Of a stretch of 64,000 bases of DNA, positions 26,801 through 34,497 are shown one piece after another; positions within the stretch are counted from its first letter, which is position 1, and each line of letters begins with the position of its first letter. This DNA comes from Aplysia californica (lineage: Eukaryota; Mollusca; Gastropoda; Aplysiida; Aplysiidae). Both the position numbers and the translations under genes were made by a program. The notes beneath the pieces are model-generated. The model saw only the letters and a program-made list of their open reading frames with translations. It was not told the origin of the DNA and did no database searches. The stretch spans positions 937,177-1,001,176 of the forward strand of contig NW_004797476.1 in NCBI RefSeq assembly GCF_000002075.1. Direction: 5' to 3'.

Positions 26801-27278
26801 CACATCATGGCATTAAATGAAAACATCAAAGCAATTGTAAAAACATCACATGGGAAAACATTATGGTTCCCAATAAGACTTGAAACCATTGTGTCTTTTC
26901 ATATTATGCTGTCCTTAATGTTACTTAGCTGTTTTCACAAAGGCATACATTGTTTAAAGTTGTTAAAAAGTATGTTTAACAAAAGGGTGAAGACTCCTTG
27001 GTTGAACAAGTTTTCTTGCCGAGTAGATAGATGGAGGTGAGAAGGAAAACAATTTTTTTGGTTTTATTCCTTCTTCAGTACGGTCAAAGATTGGCCCTTT
27101 TGCTCAGCCTGATTACATCCAGAATGCACCAGCTCTTCCCAAGACGAGATCGGGGAAGATTATGCGCCGTATCCTCCGCAAAGTCGCCGTGAACGACCAC
27201 GAGCTGGGCGACACCTCCACACTGGCCGACGAGTCTGTCATCGATACTCTGTTCAAGCTGAGGCCAGCAGAGGCCTAA
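8519..27278 (+). CDS. ACSS2: Acetyl-CoA synthetase, AMP-forming (ACSS2-like), 16 coding exons
   Basis: Ligates acetate to CoA via acetyl-AMP (acetate + ATP + CoA to acetyl-CoA + AMP + PPi), normally in cytosol and nucleus. Coding exons: 8519-8865, 9901-9992, 12838-12941, 14346-14418, 15653-15728, 17166-17292, 18083-18198, 19274-19466, 20739-20872, 21900-22032, 23364-23420, 24297-24377, 24775-24883, 25145-25344, 26264-26309, 27079-27278. All introns are GT-AG, phases agree throughout, and the product is 695 residues (human ACSS2 is 701). Key motifs: [11 protein letters not shown] (about 310-320, ATP-binding loop), [11 protein letters not shown] (458-468), [18 protein letters not shown] (555-572, hinge) and [11 protein letters not shown] (650-660) with the catalytic, acetylation-regulated lysine at K656. 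The N terminus has a HHHHQH tract and no targeting peptide. Start 8519 (AACCATG) is chosen because a good 3' splice site (CACTCCAG, ending 8480) lies upstream, so a 5' non-coding exon is expected. An in-frame ATG at 8447 is the alternative. Introns are packed with short retroelements. Confidence 0.97.
9901..9992 (+). CDS. ACSS2: ACSS2-like coding exon 2
   Basis: Encodes [20 protein letters not shown] then [11 protein letters not shown], matching the EGNEPGE...FSNVLRKQG stretch of animal ACSS2. Acceptor ACATAG, donor GTAAGG. Confidence 0.95.
10195..10395 (+). mobile_element. Family A SINE, 3' half
   Basis: Matches family A from GTGACCCACTATTTCCGGGG to the tail. The head is replaced by unrelated sequence. 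Ends with the family hairpin, decayed on one side, and ACTAAAACTAAAC. Confidence 0.75.
10530..10760 (+). mobile_element. hAT-like DNA transposon end (relic)
   Basis: The right edge reads GATCTGGCCCATGGGCTGTA then TTTTGCCCATGCCTG. In reverse complement this begins CAGGCATGGGCAAAATACAG, the usual wording of hAT terminal repeats of the CAGGGGTGGGCAAA type. No left end was found and no transposase is intact. Confidence 0.4.
10905..11208 (+). mobile_element. Two family B SINE copies in tandem
   Basis: A partial copy (10905-11030) is followed by a near-complete copy (11030-11208, GGTTGGCGGGTGCTCTGGTG to GTAAAACGTCTACTGAAA). The second has a family-A-like hairpin (GGCGCTC... GAGCACC). A family A copy follows immediately. 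Confidence 0.8.
11215..11690 (+). mobile_element. Family A SINE plus a family B tail
   Basis: Family A from CCCCCGGGATGGTGCTACTG to about 11625. A separate family B 3' end (11625-11690) follows, with a perfect 11-bp stem: CAGCACTTGCA (11632-11642) pairs with TGCAAGTGCTG (11657-11667). Confidence 0.85.
12838..12941 (+). CDS. ACSS2: ACSS2-like coding exon 3
   Basis: Encodes [20 protein letters not shown] then [14 protein letters not shown], a nearly invariant segment of the family. Acceptor TTGCAG, donor GTAAGT. Confidence 0.97.
13000..13690 (+). mobile_element. Family B SINE split by a family C insertion
   Basis: Family B sequence runs from about 13005 to 13127 and resumes at 13632-13690 (ATGACTTTATTG...GCAGTAAAAC). 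The interruption is the family C element at 13128-13631, bounded by the duplicated target AAACTTTGGCAT. The outer copy is therefore older. Confidence 0.88.
13128..13631 (+). mobile_element. Family C SINE, full length with tRNA-like head
   Basis: 504 bases flanked by perfect 12-bp duplications AAACTTTGGCAT (13116-13127 and 13632-13643). The head GGGGGCTCTCGTGGCCTAGA then GGTTAAG contains a pol III A box (TGGCCTAGAGG), and GGTTTGAATAC is the B box. The body reads GATCTACACCTAACCTTCTC, TTAAAGATCACTTGGTGGTC and GGCTTCGGTCGCCACCGGGG. It ends GCAGTTGCGAGCGCCGTAAA then GCACTTACC and A-rich sequence, the tail shared with families A and B. Not a functional tRNA gene. Confidence 0.9.
14346..14418 (+). 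CDS. ACSS2: ACSS2-like coding exon 4
   Basis: Encodes [20 protein letters not shown] then IVTA. Acceptor TTTCAG, donor GTATGT. Confidence 0.96.
15090..15197 (+). mobile_element. Family D SINE, 3' part
   Basis: Shares CTCTATCTGTCTGCTGGGAT and CTAAATAATCTAAATTGTGT with the minus-strand family D copies near 33.5, 37.0 and 37.5 kb. Confidence 0.55.
15653..15728 (+). CDS. ACSS2: ACSS2-like coding exon 5
   Basis: Encodes [20 protein letters not shown] then EICKE(K). Acceptor CTTACAG, donor GTGAGT. Human ACSS2 has DAFYRGEKLVNLKELADEAL at this point. Confidence 0.95.
16378..16985 (+). mobile_element. Family B SINE with six tandem copies of its 5' half
   Basis: The first 85-89 bases of family B (GGTTGGCGGGTGCTCTGGTG to TAATCTCTCCTTCTTGTTT) repeat head to tail. 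Unit junctions (TGAGTG) lie at 16467, 16556, 16645, 16730 and 16815, giving periods of 89, 89, 85 and 85. Only the last unit continues to the 3' hairpin and tail. Confidence 0.92.
16990..17095 (+). mobile_element. Family B SINE, 3' half
   Basis: From TTTTTTGTGTTTGTTATTCT to GTGCCGTAAAACGCTTACTG. Its stem has decayed (GCATTT against CCGGTGC). Confidence 0.75.
17166..17292 (+). CDS. ACSS2: ACSS2-like coding exon 6
   Basis: Encodes [20 protein letters not shown] and a variable acidic linker ending KRPCGKLK. This is the least conserved part of ACSS2. Acceptor CACCAG, donor GTACGT; two further GTACGTTG/GTATGTTG copies follow within 50 bases. Confidence 0.93.
17482..17661 (+). mobile_element. Family B SINE, full length with target duplication
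   Basis: 180 bases flanked by perfect TGACTAGTGTTC duplications (17470-17481, 17662-17673). Defines the family: GGTTGGCGGGTGCTCTGGTG head, pyrimidine-rich middle, hairpin GTTAC-TCTCTT-GTAAC, then the 3' stem GCACTT/AAGTGC, then CGTAAAACACTTACTAAAAC. Confidence 0.93.
17785..18055 (+). mobile_element. Two family B SINE copies, second 5'-truncated
   Basis: 17785-17950 is nearly complete. 17950-18055 starts in the pyrimidine-rich middle and runs to GTGCTGCAAAACCCTAACTA. Its stem is CAGCACTT with AAGTGCTG. Confidence 0.85.
18083..18198 (+). CDS. ACSS2: ACSS2-like coding exon 7
   Basis: Encodes [20 protein letters not shown] then [18 protein letters not shown], the lead-in to the ATP-binding loop. 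The Ser of YTSGSTG is split across the intron. Donor GTACTC is weak. Confidence 0.96.
18245..18365 (+). mobile_element. Family B SINE, 5' two-thirds
   Basis: GGTTGGAGGGGACTCTGGTG to GTAACACTTCTAATCTTA; the tail is missing. Confidence 0.75.
18435..18525 (-). mobile_element. Family B SINE fragment, antisense to the gene
   Basis: Reverse complement carries TTGTTACTCGCTTGTAACAC and the 3' stem region. One of the few copies opposed to the gene. Confidence 0.7.
19274..19466 (+). CDS. ACSS2: ACSS2-like coding exon 8
   Basis: Starts inside the ATP-binding loop (GSTGKPKG) and contains [20 protein letters not shown] and [20 protein letters not shown], diagnostic for acetyl-CoA synthetases. Acceptor TACCAG, donor GTAAGT. 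Confidence 0.97.
19735..20145 (+). mobile_element. Family A SINE, near full length
   Basis: ACCCCCGGGGCGGTGCTACT to the tail CTGCTAAAACTAAAACTAAG. Includes GTCACACTCTTGTGAC and the GGCGCTC stem, here decayed on the right arm (GAGGGCC). Confidence 0.88.
20390..20625 (+). mobile_element. Divergent family B relative
   Basis: Starts GGTTGGAGGGCACCACTGAT, has a different middle, and ends GGCACTTACATGACCTTGAT then CAACTCTTACTAAGAC. A similar head recurs at 26515. Confidence 0.55.
20739..20872 (+). CDS. ACSS2: ACSS2-like coding exon 9
   Basis: Encodes [20 protein letters not shown] then [18 protein letters not shown]. Strong pyrimidine tract and TTTCAG acceptor, donor GTAGGT. Confidence 0.97.
21041..21450 (+). 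mobile_element. Family A SINE, near full length
   Basis: CATGTGGGGCTGTGCTAGTG to GTGAGCGCGGTAAAACCTCT. Immediately followed by a second copy. Confidence 0.87.
21455..21815 (+). mobile_element. Family A SINE, 5'-truncated
   Basis: Starts in the GGGGGGACTTTAACATTTTC segment, so the first 50 or so bases are lost. Ends GCAGTAAAAACTCTACTAAA. Confidence 0.85.
21900..22032 (+). CDS. ACSS2: ACSS2-like coding exon 10
   Basis: Encodes [20 protein letters not shown] then [20 protein letters not shown] and QTET. The weak donor GTGAGG is followed directly by a minisatellite whose units resemble this exon-intron junction. Confidence 0.97.
22024..23160 (+). repeat. Minisatellite of about 60-67 bp units resembling an exon-intron junction
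   Basis: Units read CAGAGAYKGTAAGTTTTTGT then GGATGGTTTTGTTTAGTAGT then AAATGAAGACGTYRGGGGGA. The first unit starts in the last bases of exon 10 and the true donor. After the gap, consensus donors GTAAGT occur at 22798, 22865, 22978 and 23042. The array is broken by the assembly gap, so copy number is unknown. Confidence 0.88.
22214..22772. other. Assembly gap (559 N)
   Basis: Undetermined bases inside the minisatellite in intron 10. The true length is probably not 559. Confidence 0.99.
23364..23420 (+). CDS. ACSS2: ACSS2-like coding exon 11 (57 bases)
   Basis: Encodes [19 protein letters not shown], completing the acetate and adenylate pocket motif TETGGH begun in exon 10. Acceptor TTCCAG, donor GTGAGT. 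Confidence 0.96.
23560..23690 (-). mobile_element. Family B SINE, antisense to the gene, tail missing
   Basis: Reverse complement: GGATGGTGGTTGCTCTTTCT to CTAATCTTAGGCATTTATAT. Confidence 0.7.
23775..23900 (+). mobile_element. SINE fragment with GTGTCCTTGG...GGCACTTTACATGAA core
   Basis: GTGTCCTTGGAAAAGGCACT then TTACATGAACTTCC, shared with the minus-strand fragment at 7.85 kb. Preceded by a decayed B-box-like GGTTTGAACC. Confidence 0.5.
23930..24240 (+). mobile_element. LINE 3' end (C-terminus of ORF2 and tail)
   Basis: Translation gives [20 protein letters not shown] then [17 protein letters not shown], the usual C-terminal wording of LINE ORF2 proteins (WFGHVLRM...GRPRKRW). A second frame gives [18 protein letters not shown]. 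It ends with a GATGC...GCATC hairpin and a TAAAAATAAAG tail, which is different from the SINE A/B/C tail. Confidence 0.7.
24297..24377 (+). CDS. ACSS2: ACSS2-like coding exon 12
   Basis: Encodes [20 protein letters not shown] then GPGEGYL. Acceptor TTGCAG, donor GTAAGG. Confidence 0.96.
24775..24883 (+). CDS. ACSS2: ACSS2-like coding exon 13
   Basis: Encodes [20 protein letters not shown] then [16 protein letters not shown], ending in the family TGDG motif. Acceptor TCCCAG, donor GTGAGG. An imperfect local repeat around the words CTTCACTCAAAC precedes it. Confidence 0.97.
24921..25045. repeat. (GT)n and (CA)n microsatellites in intron 13
   Basis: (GT)n at 24921-24942 and (CA)n at 25008-25040, inverted relative to each other, so the transcript could form a hairpin. 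Confidence 0.8.
25145..25344 (+). CDS. ACSS2: ACSS2-like coding exon 14
   Basis: Encodes the hinge [18 protein letters not shown], then [20 protein letters not shown] and [12 protein letters not shown]. This is the boundary between the large N-terminal and small mobile C-terminal domains. It is noticeably more GC-rich than its introns. Confidence 0.97.
25841..26023 (+). mobile_element. Family B SINE, full length with target duplication
   Basis: 183 bases between AGACTACAATT (25830-25840) and AGACCACAATT (26024-26034), one mismatch. Its tail is A-like: CATATGACCGTATGCAGTT and CCTCTACTAAAACTAAAACT. Confidence 0.88.
26035..26210 (+). mobile_element. Family B SINE, degenerate
   Basis: TTTGGTGGGTGCTCTGATGT to GCTTAAACTCTTGCTAAAAC. 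Older than the copy before it. Confidence 0.8.
26264..26309 (+). CDS. ACSS2: ACSS2-like coding exon 15 (46 bases)
   Basis: Encodes [15 protein letters not shown] plus the first base of Val. Acceptor TTTCAG after a T-rich tract, donor GTAAGA. Confidence 0.92.
26385..26580 (+). mobile_element. Family B SINE pieces
   Basis: 26385-26510 is a family B head and middle. 26515-26580 is a second head of the variant type seen at 20390. Confidence 0.65.
27079..27278 (+). CDS. ACSS2: ACSS2-like terminal coding exon 16
   Basis: Encodes [20 protein letters not shown], then [16 protein letters not shown] with the catalytic lysine, and ends KLRPAEA-stop at 27278. Acceptor CTTCAG. Confidence 0.97.
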
Positions 27279-27742
27279 GTTTTTTCCTGATAGTGCCGTT
27301 GGTTGAAATTGATTCCCACTTTGGTTCCCCCCCCCCCCCCTTTTTTTTTTAGTAATCAGAGGAACAATACGCAATAAATTGTTGTAGCGTTGTGAAGAAG
27401 CATGATTTCAATCATTTCTGTCGGTCATGAGTATAATTCTTGTACATTATGCAAAGCATGATCATAGTTATTTTGGGGTTTTTTCTGTAAGATTTTGGTA
27501 TGACTTGGTCGAGACTTTGTTGGCTTCTGTTGGTTCTTTTTTTTCCTTTGTTCTATATTTTGTTATACCATTTAGCAGCATGATTGTGAAGTGGGTCAAC
27601 TTTTGATTTTTGATAGATTTTCAGCTTGGATTAACTACAATTTTTAAATTGTTACTTTTGATAATTCATTGATAGATAGAACTTGAATGATAACATGTCC
27701 AGTAGAGTAGAGGCTTGTACATAATTGATGCTTGTGAAGGGA

Positions 27743-27748
27743 AATAAA
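27743..27748 (+). terminator. Candidate poly(A) signal AATAAA of ACSS2-like gene
   Basis: AATAAA lies about 465 bases after the stop, with T-rich and GT-rich sequence further on. An earlier AATAAA at 27373 is an alternative. Choice between them is inference. Confidence 0.5.
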
Positions 27749-27765
27749 ATAATTATTGCCAAATG

Positions 27766-27852
27766 CGAGAATTCACTTCTTAAGAGAAAGTGACAAATCT
27801 ATTGCAAGTGGCAAACTCCATTCCTATTTCTGTGTTGAAGGGGGCACTGAGT

Positions 27853-27886
<34 letters not shown>

Positions 27887-27893
27887 CTATATA

Positions 27894-27986
<93 letters not shown>

Positions 27987-29750
27987 TTTTTAAACAATAA
28001 TGTTGTTGGCCTGAATATTGTTTAATCTCTTGCTGTGTGACATGTCTACTTTGTTTAGCAATCTCAGCTTTATGAGCGTGCTGAATTCTTGTAGAGCGGT
28101 GTAAATCTTACTTTAGGTTTTGAATCTGTTTACTTGTTACTTTTCTTTTTTGATGGAGCATTAGTCACAGCACAACGACTGCACAGTTATTAACTTACAG
28201 CCTACAATCTGGTTGGTCTTGATCTTTTTTTTTTTTATACAATGATATTATAAATATTATAAGCACTTGTTTGCTTCTCGTCAACTCTGATGTGAAATTA
28301 AGATTGTTGTTTCTTATATAAATCCATGATGTGGGCACATCTAGACGAGTTTTCCAGTTATTTTTTCCCCCATGATTTATTCTGTTTTGACTGTGTTGTA
28401 TGATGTGCCCTGGAGGGAATCGTTTCTTTTGTAGTTTTGAGGTTTATGTCATATTATCCTCTCTCTATTTTTTTTCTCATGTTGAATTTTTAGACTCTTA
28501 ACCATAGTTCTTGTTGTATGTGTGGAGACTCCAGCGGACTGAAAGAACACTGTGCCATAGACACGTGCTAGGGCTTGACTTTTGTGTCTCCAGCTGGACA
28601 CAACCCAACCGTCCTGTTTTGTTGTACTTTATTCCAAACTTTTGCAATGGGTCCTTTGTCTTTGTTGCTTTCTGCGAGATTCTTAACACTGTGAATGTTT
28701 CCTGTTGTGTTGTGGGGACCTGTGTGCCCTGACTTAATGGATGTAATGTTTTATTATGAGAGGCCTGTAGAGTGTAGCTAGTGCCTTACTTTCTTCCTGG
28801 ATCTATGTCTGGAATATTTTTGCAATTTACATGGATCAGGATTTCGTTATTTTTTACTGGATAGTAGTAATAGTAGTAACTTGCGGTTGAACTATAATAT
28901 TTTATAAGCATTCAACATGGTTTCTGATTTTGTTGTTGTTCAGTAATATCTCAGTTGCTCGCTCCTTTTTCCTTTGCATAACAAAATTGTTCCTTGTTTT
29001 GTTGGCAGTTTTTACCTACTGTGTCAGGTCATCAGAGGTGTTCACTCATGATCGGAAGTTTTCCTTTAATATTTCGTAAACATTCAGTCGCTCTGATCAC
29101 TGCTCAAATTTGTTTGGCAATGCTAAAGCAGGTTTACTTTAAGATATGACAACATTTTATTGATCTCCACAAAGAGAAGTGTGTCGCAGAGTGGTAAATA
29201 CATACATGCACATGCATACATCAACACACTCGCACGCAGATGTGTATGGTTGTGCAACAGTATTGTGAATGTTCTATTTCAGCCTTGGAGCTGGAGGTTA
29301 GTTCCTCGTACTGTAGTGATCTGTTGATGCTTTTAGGCCTACCTCTCTTTCCAACACCTACCCATTCCTTGCTTCTTTCTCTTGTCGCTGTTGGGTGAGA
29401 TTTGTTGATTATGTATTAACTACTGCCCTAGAATATTTTACTATGTCATTTATCTTGCATTACCAATGATCTTAATTGACTAATGAATACATTTCCTAGA
29501 TGAAAAAACAAAAATACAAACTTGACTTTTTGTATATCATGTCCCAATTGAACCTTGAGGTGTTTGTGAAAGTGGAAATTTAATGCCTGTTGACTTTTTC
29601 TTCTTCTGCTTAGGTGTGTGATTTATTCATGGATCAGAATTTGTTCAACCTAGAGGGGTGTATTTTTGTGAGCCAGTCATAGTACCCACAGTTTGGTGTA
29701 CAGGCTGCTGATACTTGATTGTCAGGTTTGGAATTTGATCGCTTTCAGAA
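27766..29750. other. Intergenic, T-rich, no gene seen
   Basis: Aside from the CA/TA microsatellite I see no coding sequence or recognised repeat. Part of it could be a longer 3' UTR of the ACSS2-like gene. Confidence 0.5.
27855..27984. repeat. (CA)n-(TA)n microsatellite
   Basis: About 20 bases of CA followed by about 110 bases of almost pure TA, just after the ACSS2-like gene. Confidence 0.97.
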
Positions 29751-29754
29751 CGGT

Positions 29755-30118
29755 TATATTCCCAAAGGGGGGGTATTAACATGTTCTTATGCACAGTAGA
29801 ATTGTTAATGTGCTGACTTATCAAGGTCATGCTCATACTGTGCCAGAACAACATAGGGGGAACTGCTGCTTTTTCTTTCCTCATCCTTACTATCGTCATT
29901 TTTCCTCTACTTCTTTTGTATTTTTGTCACTCTCTTGTGAACTGCTATTTCCGGGATGCCTTGATAGTCGAAGCAGACTTTGTGCTGTTGAAGCTAGAGA
30001 GGTGAGCAGAATAAGCCTGATTCCCCGTTTGGACTTCTCTGTTGACATCCACCCCTTGGCGCTCATATGACCTTCTGCTATTGTGAGCGCCGTAAAACTA
30101 CCAAAACAAAACAAACAA
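29755..30118 (+). mobile_element. Family A SINE, 5'-truncated
   Basis: TTCCCAAAGGGGGGGTATTA to GAGCGCCGTAAAACTACCAA. Confidence 0.87.
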
Positions 30119-30749
30119 CGGTTGTTGATTTGTTCATATTTTTTTGTGAGAGGATGAAAGACTATTGAGTAAGGTCTGTAAGTTCTGTCTAATGTTCCCT
30201 GAAAGTGACATCAATGGGGCTTTGACTTTGAGCCAGTTTCCGTAATTTTTGTAATCCAGACTGCTGTGTTTCTGGGTCCAAGGGTTTATGGATTTAGAAT
30301 CATGAGAACTGGTGTATATAGTTCCATCATGCTGACTGAATGTTGAACAGTCTATGCAGTTGATCTAAACTCTATATAGTTTTGCTTTTCTGAGCTTCTT
30401 ATATAATATCTTATATAACATAGTTTTAAGGTGAGCCACTTGTGAGGATGCTGTAGAGAGAATACAGTGTCTATTGGGTACACGTCATTATATTTTAACA
30501 TGCCTCTGCTTCTGTCCAAGAGACTGCTGAAACATTATGTGACCAACATTATGCAAAAGATAATGCCAAAATCTGTTCAAAATCTTCTTGGCAGCTTGAT
30601 GTAAGTGAAAGAGAATGTGAATTGGTGGAAATGCATAGAAGTATTGTTCCATTTGAAAGCTCCCTCTCTTTATGGGCTCACAAATGAGTTCTTGACTATA
30701 ATGATAATATAGAATATCATGTACCGGCACCATGTACAATGAGATGAGT

Positions 30750-30931
30750 GTGGGAGGTTGGCAGGTGCTCTGGTGTGGTTTGCTTCTTCTTTCCTATAAA
30801 AAATCTATCGTCTTTATCTCCTCTCCTTCTTTTTTGTGTTTGTTACTCCCTTGTAACACCTTTAATCTTCGGCACTTATATAACCTTATTGTGTTGCAAG
30901 TGCTGTAAAACTCTTACGCAAAACAAAAAAA
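30750..30931 (+). mobile_element. Family B SINE, full length with target duplication
   Basis: 182 bases between perfect AATGAGATGAGT duplications (30738-30749, 30932-30943). Stem GGCACTT (30871-30877) pairs with the AAGTGCT arm downstream. Confidence 0.93.
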
Positions 30932-30949
30932 AATGAGATGAGTCATCAA

Positions 30950-33385
30950 TGACATGATGCCCTTATGTCTCTCTGTAGCTGCTGCTGGTGAATTTGCAAA
31001 AGCTGTCAGTGGGAAAGGAAAGAGCAATGGGGTACCGGATTATTTAAATTTCAAGGCGCCTCCAAAAGTTGTTATAGTTTTGAGTATTACTGTTAAGTGA
31101 TCACTAACGTGTATTTCCAACTGATGATGGCACTATATTTATTTTTATGGCCATTTTTACTGCAGTTATTTCCCAAGGTTTTTAAAATTGTCTTTACACT
31201 GTTTTAAATGAATCTTGGCAGTTAAGTTTTAGGATTTTCTGCACATTACAGTGAACATTATATAACAACAGGCCTACATACATCATGTATAGTGCTGTTC
31301 GCTTAATTTTCAATAAACCAAAATCTGTGGGTCTGCCAGATTTTCTTTGATTTAGCTGTGTTTTTGGTTTAGAGAGAGTTGAAGTAGTGCTGCTTGTTGA
31401 CAGCGTAGATCAGCACACTGCTACTCTTTGTCCTATGCCCTGCACTAGAGGTGAGAGGTGAGAAAACTCAGTGCCAGTGACACCATGAAACAAGTCACTT
31501 GTGGTCATCATATCACGACCCCCAGTGCTTTCTTGTCGTATCTCCATTTTTAATTACAGTGAAAACAATTTATAACAAAAAGTGAGCTTAAGAAGATGTC
31601 ACATTTTCACTGTTTAAAAAATGGAGATACGACAAAAAACATGAAGCCGTGATATGCTTAAGTGCAAGGCATTTGTGAATGAACTTTGCCGAGACAATAT
31701 CTCTATGATCTACCGATGGTTACATAACAGAAGTGCATTCGCTGTCCTGACTTCACTACGCAGTACACACTATGTAGTGTATAGGCCTGCTGATTTGTGT
31801 GATAGGTAAGCAGTACATCATGTACACTGGCGATGCCTCTCTCTTGACTGCAGCAATCGGCACGTGTGTTCTCATGTCTCATTCTCCTGTTTGGGAATAT
31901 CTTAAAGCATGCTAGTGCTACGCTTGATGATTTCGCATCACTGACTGGAAGAAAGGTTGCGTGTGCAATTTAGTCGATATAACTTTTATATAACCCTCAA
32001 AAGTCTTTTCAGTTGGAAATGAGAGCATTTCAGCTATTTGATCATTTTTATTACAAAGACAGAGGGGGAAAAATGGGGGAAAGTTGTTTTCTTTCGAATT
32101 ACTTCCATTTTTAGATTAACCACGTTCAGTTTTAACGGATTCCATTATATGTTTATTTTGGATTCATATTATATATATGCAAAATGCCACTCACACTCCC
32201 AGATATTGAAATGAACTAAGACTTTACCAGTTTTAATGAGTTCTCTTTCTGGAAGATCTAAAGTCATGTTGAGCAATTAAACATAATTTTACGCTTTTAT
32301 ATATTTATTACGATGCATGGATATTTCAATTTTAAATAGTTGCCCTTTTTTTTGTTAACTCTCCACTCTCTATGATTCCATGACACTGTCTGCTCTGAGG
32401 AGAGTTGTAATCCCAACAGGGGACAAATTCTGATTTTCAAAGCATTTAATTTTATAAGGCAAACACTTTCAATATAACTGAAAAATGTAGGTGTTTTGCC
32501 TATTTCATTTAGTTTTATGTTTTGCCTTAAACATTTACAAAGTTTGAACAAATGAGTGAATAGCATTTCTGGGAGACACAAAAATAAGAGTGTAAGTGAC
32601 AGAGCAAGATCTAGGTGTTAGGAAGATAAGTTTTAAAAAATGATGTCTCATTATTTTCTACAAATCTTAAATTCTACTAGATCTACTTGTATTTGTATTA
32701 ACTTGTAAGAAGATCAATTCTATATTTGAGAAAAACTCATAAATAAAAAGCTTCATTTCAAATTCACGATTCCCACTAGTTGTATAGATTAGATAGCATT
32801 AATATTAAATTTTAAAAATAAAAATTTGAGAGTTTACACTTTGTAAAAATTCCCTTGTATCGCGATATTCAATTAAATTTGGAACTTATTGAATATTCTT
32901 AGTGTCTTGTCCAAATCACAGTGCAAATGCGGAAAAGACTAAAAAACACATTTAAAATATAATTTTGTTACTTATCTCAACAGTTCACGACAAAAGTGGG
33001 CGTCCCCATTCTTTTTGTGTGACTGAAATTCATTGCTTGGGAGGCTTTGAGAGTTAATGCTTTGAGAGTTAATGAAATTGTTTGAGGGAGATTCATTTTG
33101 TAGGGTGTATGATGAATATATATATATATATTAAAAAAACTAGCTCTTATCCACTGGTTTTGGATTTTTCTTCTGATCTGGAATGTTTTTCAGAACTTCT
33201 TCACAGGTCCCAACAGTTAAGTTGAACTTTGGATGAGTTGAACTTTTTTTCACTCCCCCGATGGACATCAACACATCCCCAGTCGACTGTAGTAGTTTCC
33301 ATAATCACATCACAAAACGGTCAAACCTTTAGGTGTCTTCTGTAAAATTCTACCTTTATGTTTTCCCCGACAATTTTTTAGTAAG
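30950..33385. other. Intergenic, no gene seen
   Basis: AT-rich. Contains one hairpin element (31509-31656). No reading frame looks coding. Confidence 0.5.
31509..31656. mobile_element. Hairpin (palindromic) element, MITE-like
   Basis: TTGTCGTATCTCCATTTTT (31533-31551) is perfectly inverted at 31617-31635. Outer arms CATATCACG (31509-31517) and CGTGATATG (31648-31656) also pair. Total about 148 bases, AT-rich, non-coding. Confidence 0.6.
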
Positions 33386-33389
33386 AGTT

Positions 33390-33445
33390 TCACGTTTTTT
33401 GCAACACAAAAAGATCATAAAGGTGCAAAAGATTTAAAGGTTTTA
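33390..33445 (-). mobile_element. Family B SINE 3'-end fragment
   Basis: TTTAGTAAGAGTTTCACG followed by TTGCAACACAAAAAGATCAT is the reverse complement of a decayed family B tail. Confidence 0.5.
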
Positions 33446-33469
33446 CTACCAGCCAGAGATGATGATGAT

Positions 33470-33690
33470 GAGGGTATTTGTGCTTCCTCAATGACACAAT
33501 TTAGATCATTTAGGAGGCGGGTTTCGACACAGCTTGTCACGGCCAGCCAGCCAGGCTGAGTGGGATACAACAGCATCCCAGCAGAAAGACTGAGATACAT
33601 GTACTCAATAAAAATTCTCCCCATTAGAGAATATACCTCTTGTCTCATCCAATGATTCACCACAGGTGCTGTGGGAGGTGTAACTAGTGA
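33470..33690 (-). mobile_element. Family D SINE
   Basis: Reverse complement: CACCTGTGGTGAATCATTGG (decayed A box), AATTTTTATTGAGTACATGT, TCTTTCTGCTGGGATGCTGT, and the 3' end CCTCCTAAATGATCTAAATT. Its long reading frame is not a gene. Confidence 0.65.
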
Positions 33691-33939
33691 AATTTTCTTT
33701 TGTCCATATTTTATCCATCGAAGGAAATTATTGATTCCTCCCAGCCTGACTTGGCCCAGTGACAGAAATATGCAATGTTTGACCCATGATAAGAGATATG
33801 TGTGCAACCTGTACTCTTTCATTATGGAAACTTTATTTAACAAATGAGTGTTAATATGATGTGATGTGGGTCAATGGCCTTAAACACTGAATAAACTAAG
33901 ACTTACCACAGACGCTGCTTACTACTTGATAGTACATGT

Positions 33940-34045
33940 AACCATAACATACAAGGAAAAGGAGGAGATAAGGACAATAGGCGTTTGAAAGGAAAGAAGG
34001 AGCAAACCACACAGACAGAATAGAGCACCTGCCAACCACACATCG
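33940..34045 (-). mobile_element. Family B SINE, 5' part
   Basis: Reverse complement reads GGTTGGCAGGTGCTCTATTC then GGTTTGCTCCTTCTTTCCTT. The tail is lost. Confidence 0.7.
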
Positions 34046-34406
34046 GACCTTTGGCTTGGAAGCCACAGCAAATAAATGCCTTTCCATTAGGCTACACTGC
34101 AGATATTAACATGAATTGCTAACTAAAAGTAATGAACACACACATGGAAAACGAAAATTTTGCTTTTCAAAACCAAAAAAAAGCCTGATGTAAAAATATA
34201 GACTTTACAGTGAACTTTCATTATTTCAAAAGTGAAGCTTATATTTTCCAGTTCCAGCAGTTTCATAGGTTTTTATTTAGAAACACAAGGACAAGGACAT
34301 TACTGAAAAAAGACAGAAGGAAAGACTACCCAGATGCCATATATTGTAATGTGTCCCTGTAGATCTATATATATATCATGTCTCAATCTTTATAAGCTAA
34401 GGAAAA

Positions 34407-34497
34407 AATTGATTTGTAACACCCCTGTGTTAAAGCCACAGAATTCTACACTTCTATTAAAGTGTAGAATTCTGTGCCCTGCGCTGACAAATCAACT
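34407..34497. other. Palindrome with a perfect 17-bp stem
   Basis: CACAGAATTCTACACTT (34437-34453) is perfectly inverted at 34460-34476 with a 6-base loop. Flanking TTGATTTGT and ACAAATCAA extend the symmetry. Likely a tiny MITE or a structured RNA. Confidence 0.6.

Noticed and set aside
33415-33843. 142-codon minus-strand frame
   Set aside because: Overlaps a family D SINE and a family B tail; no domain.
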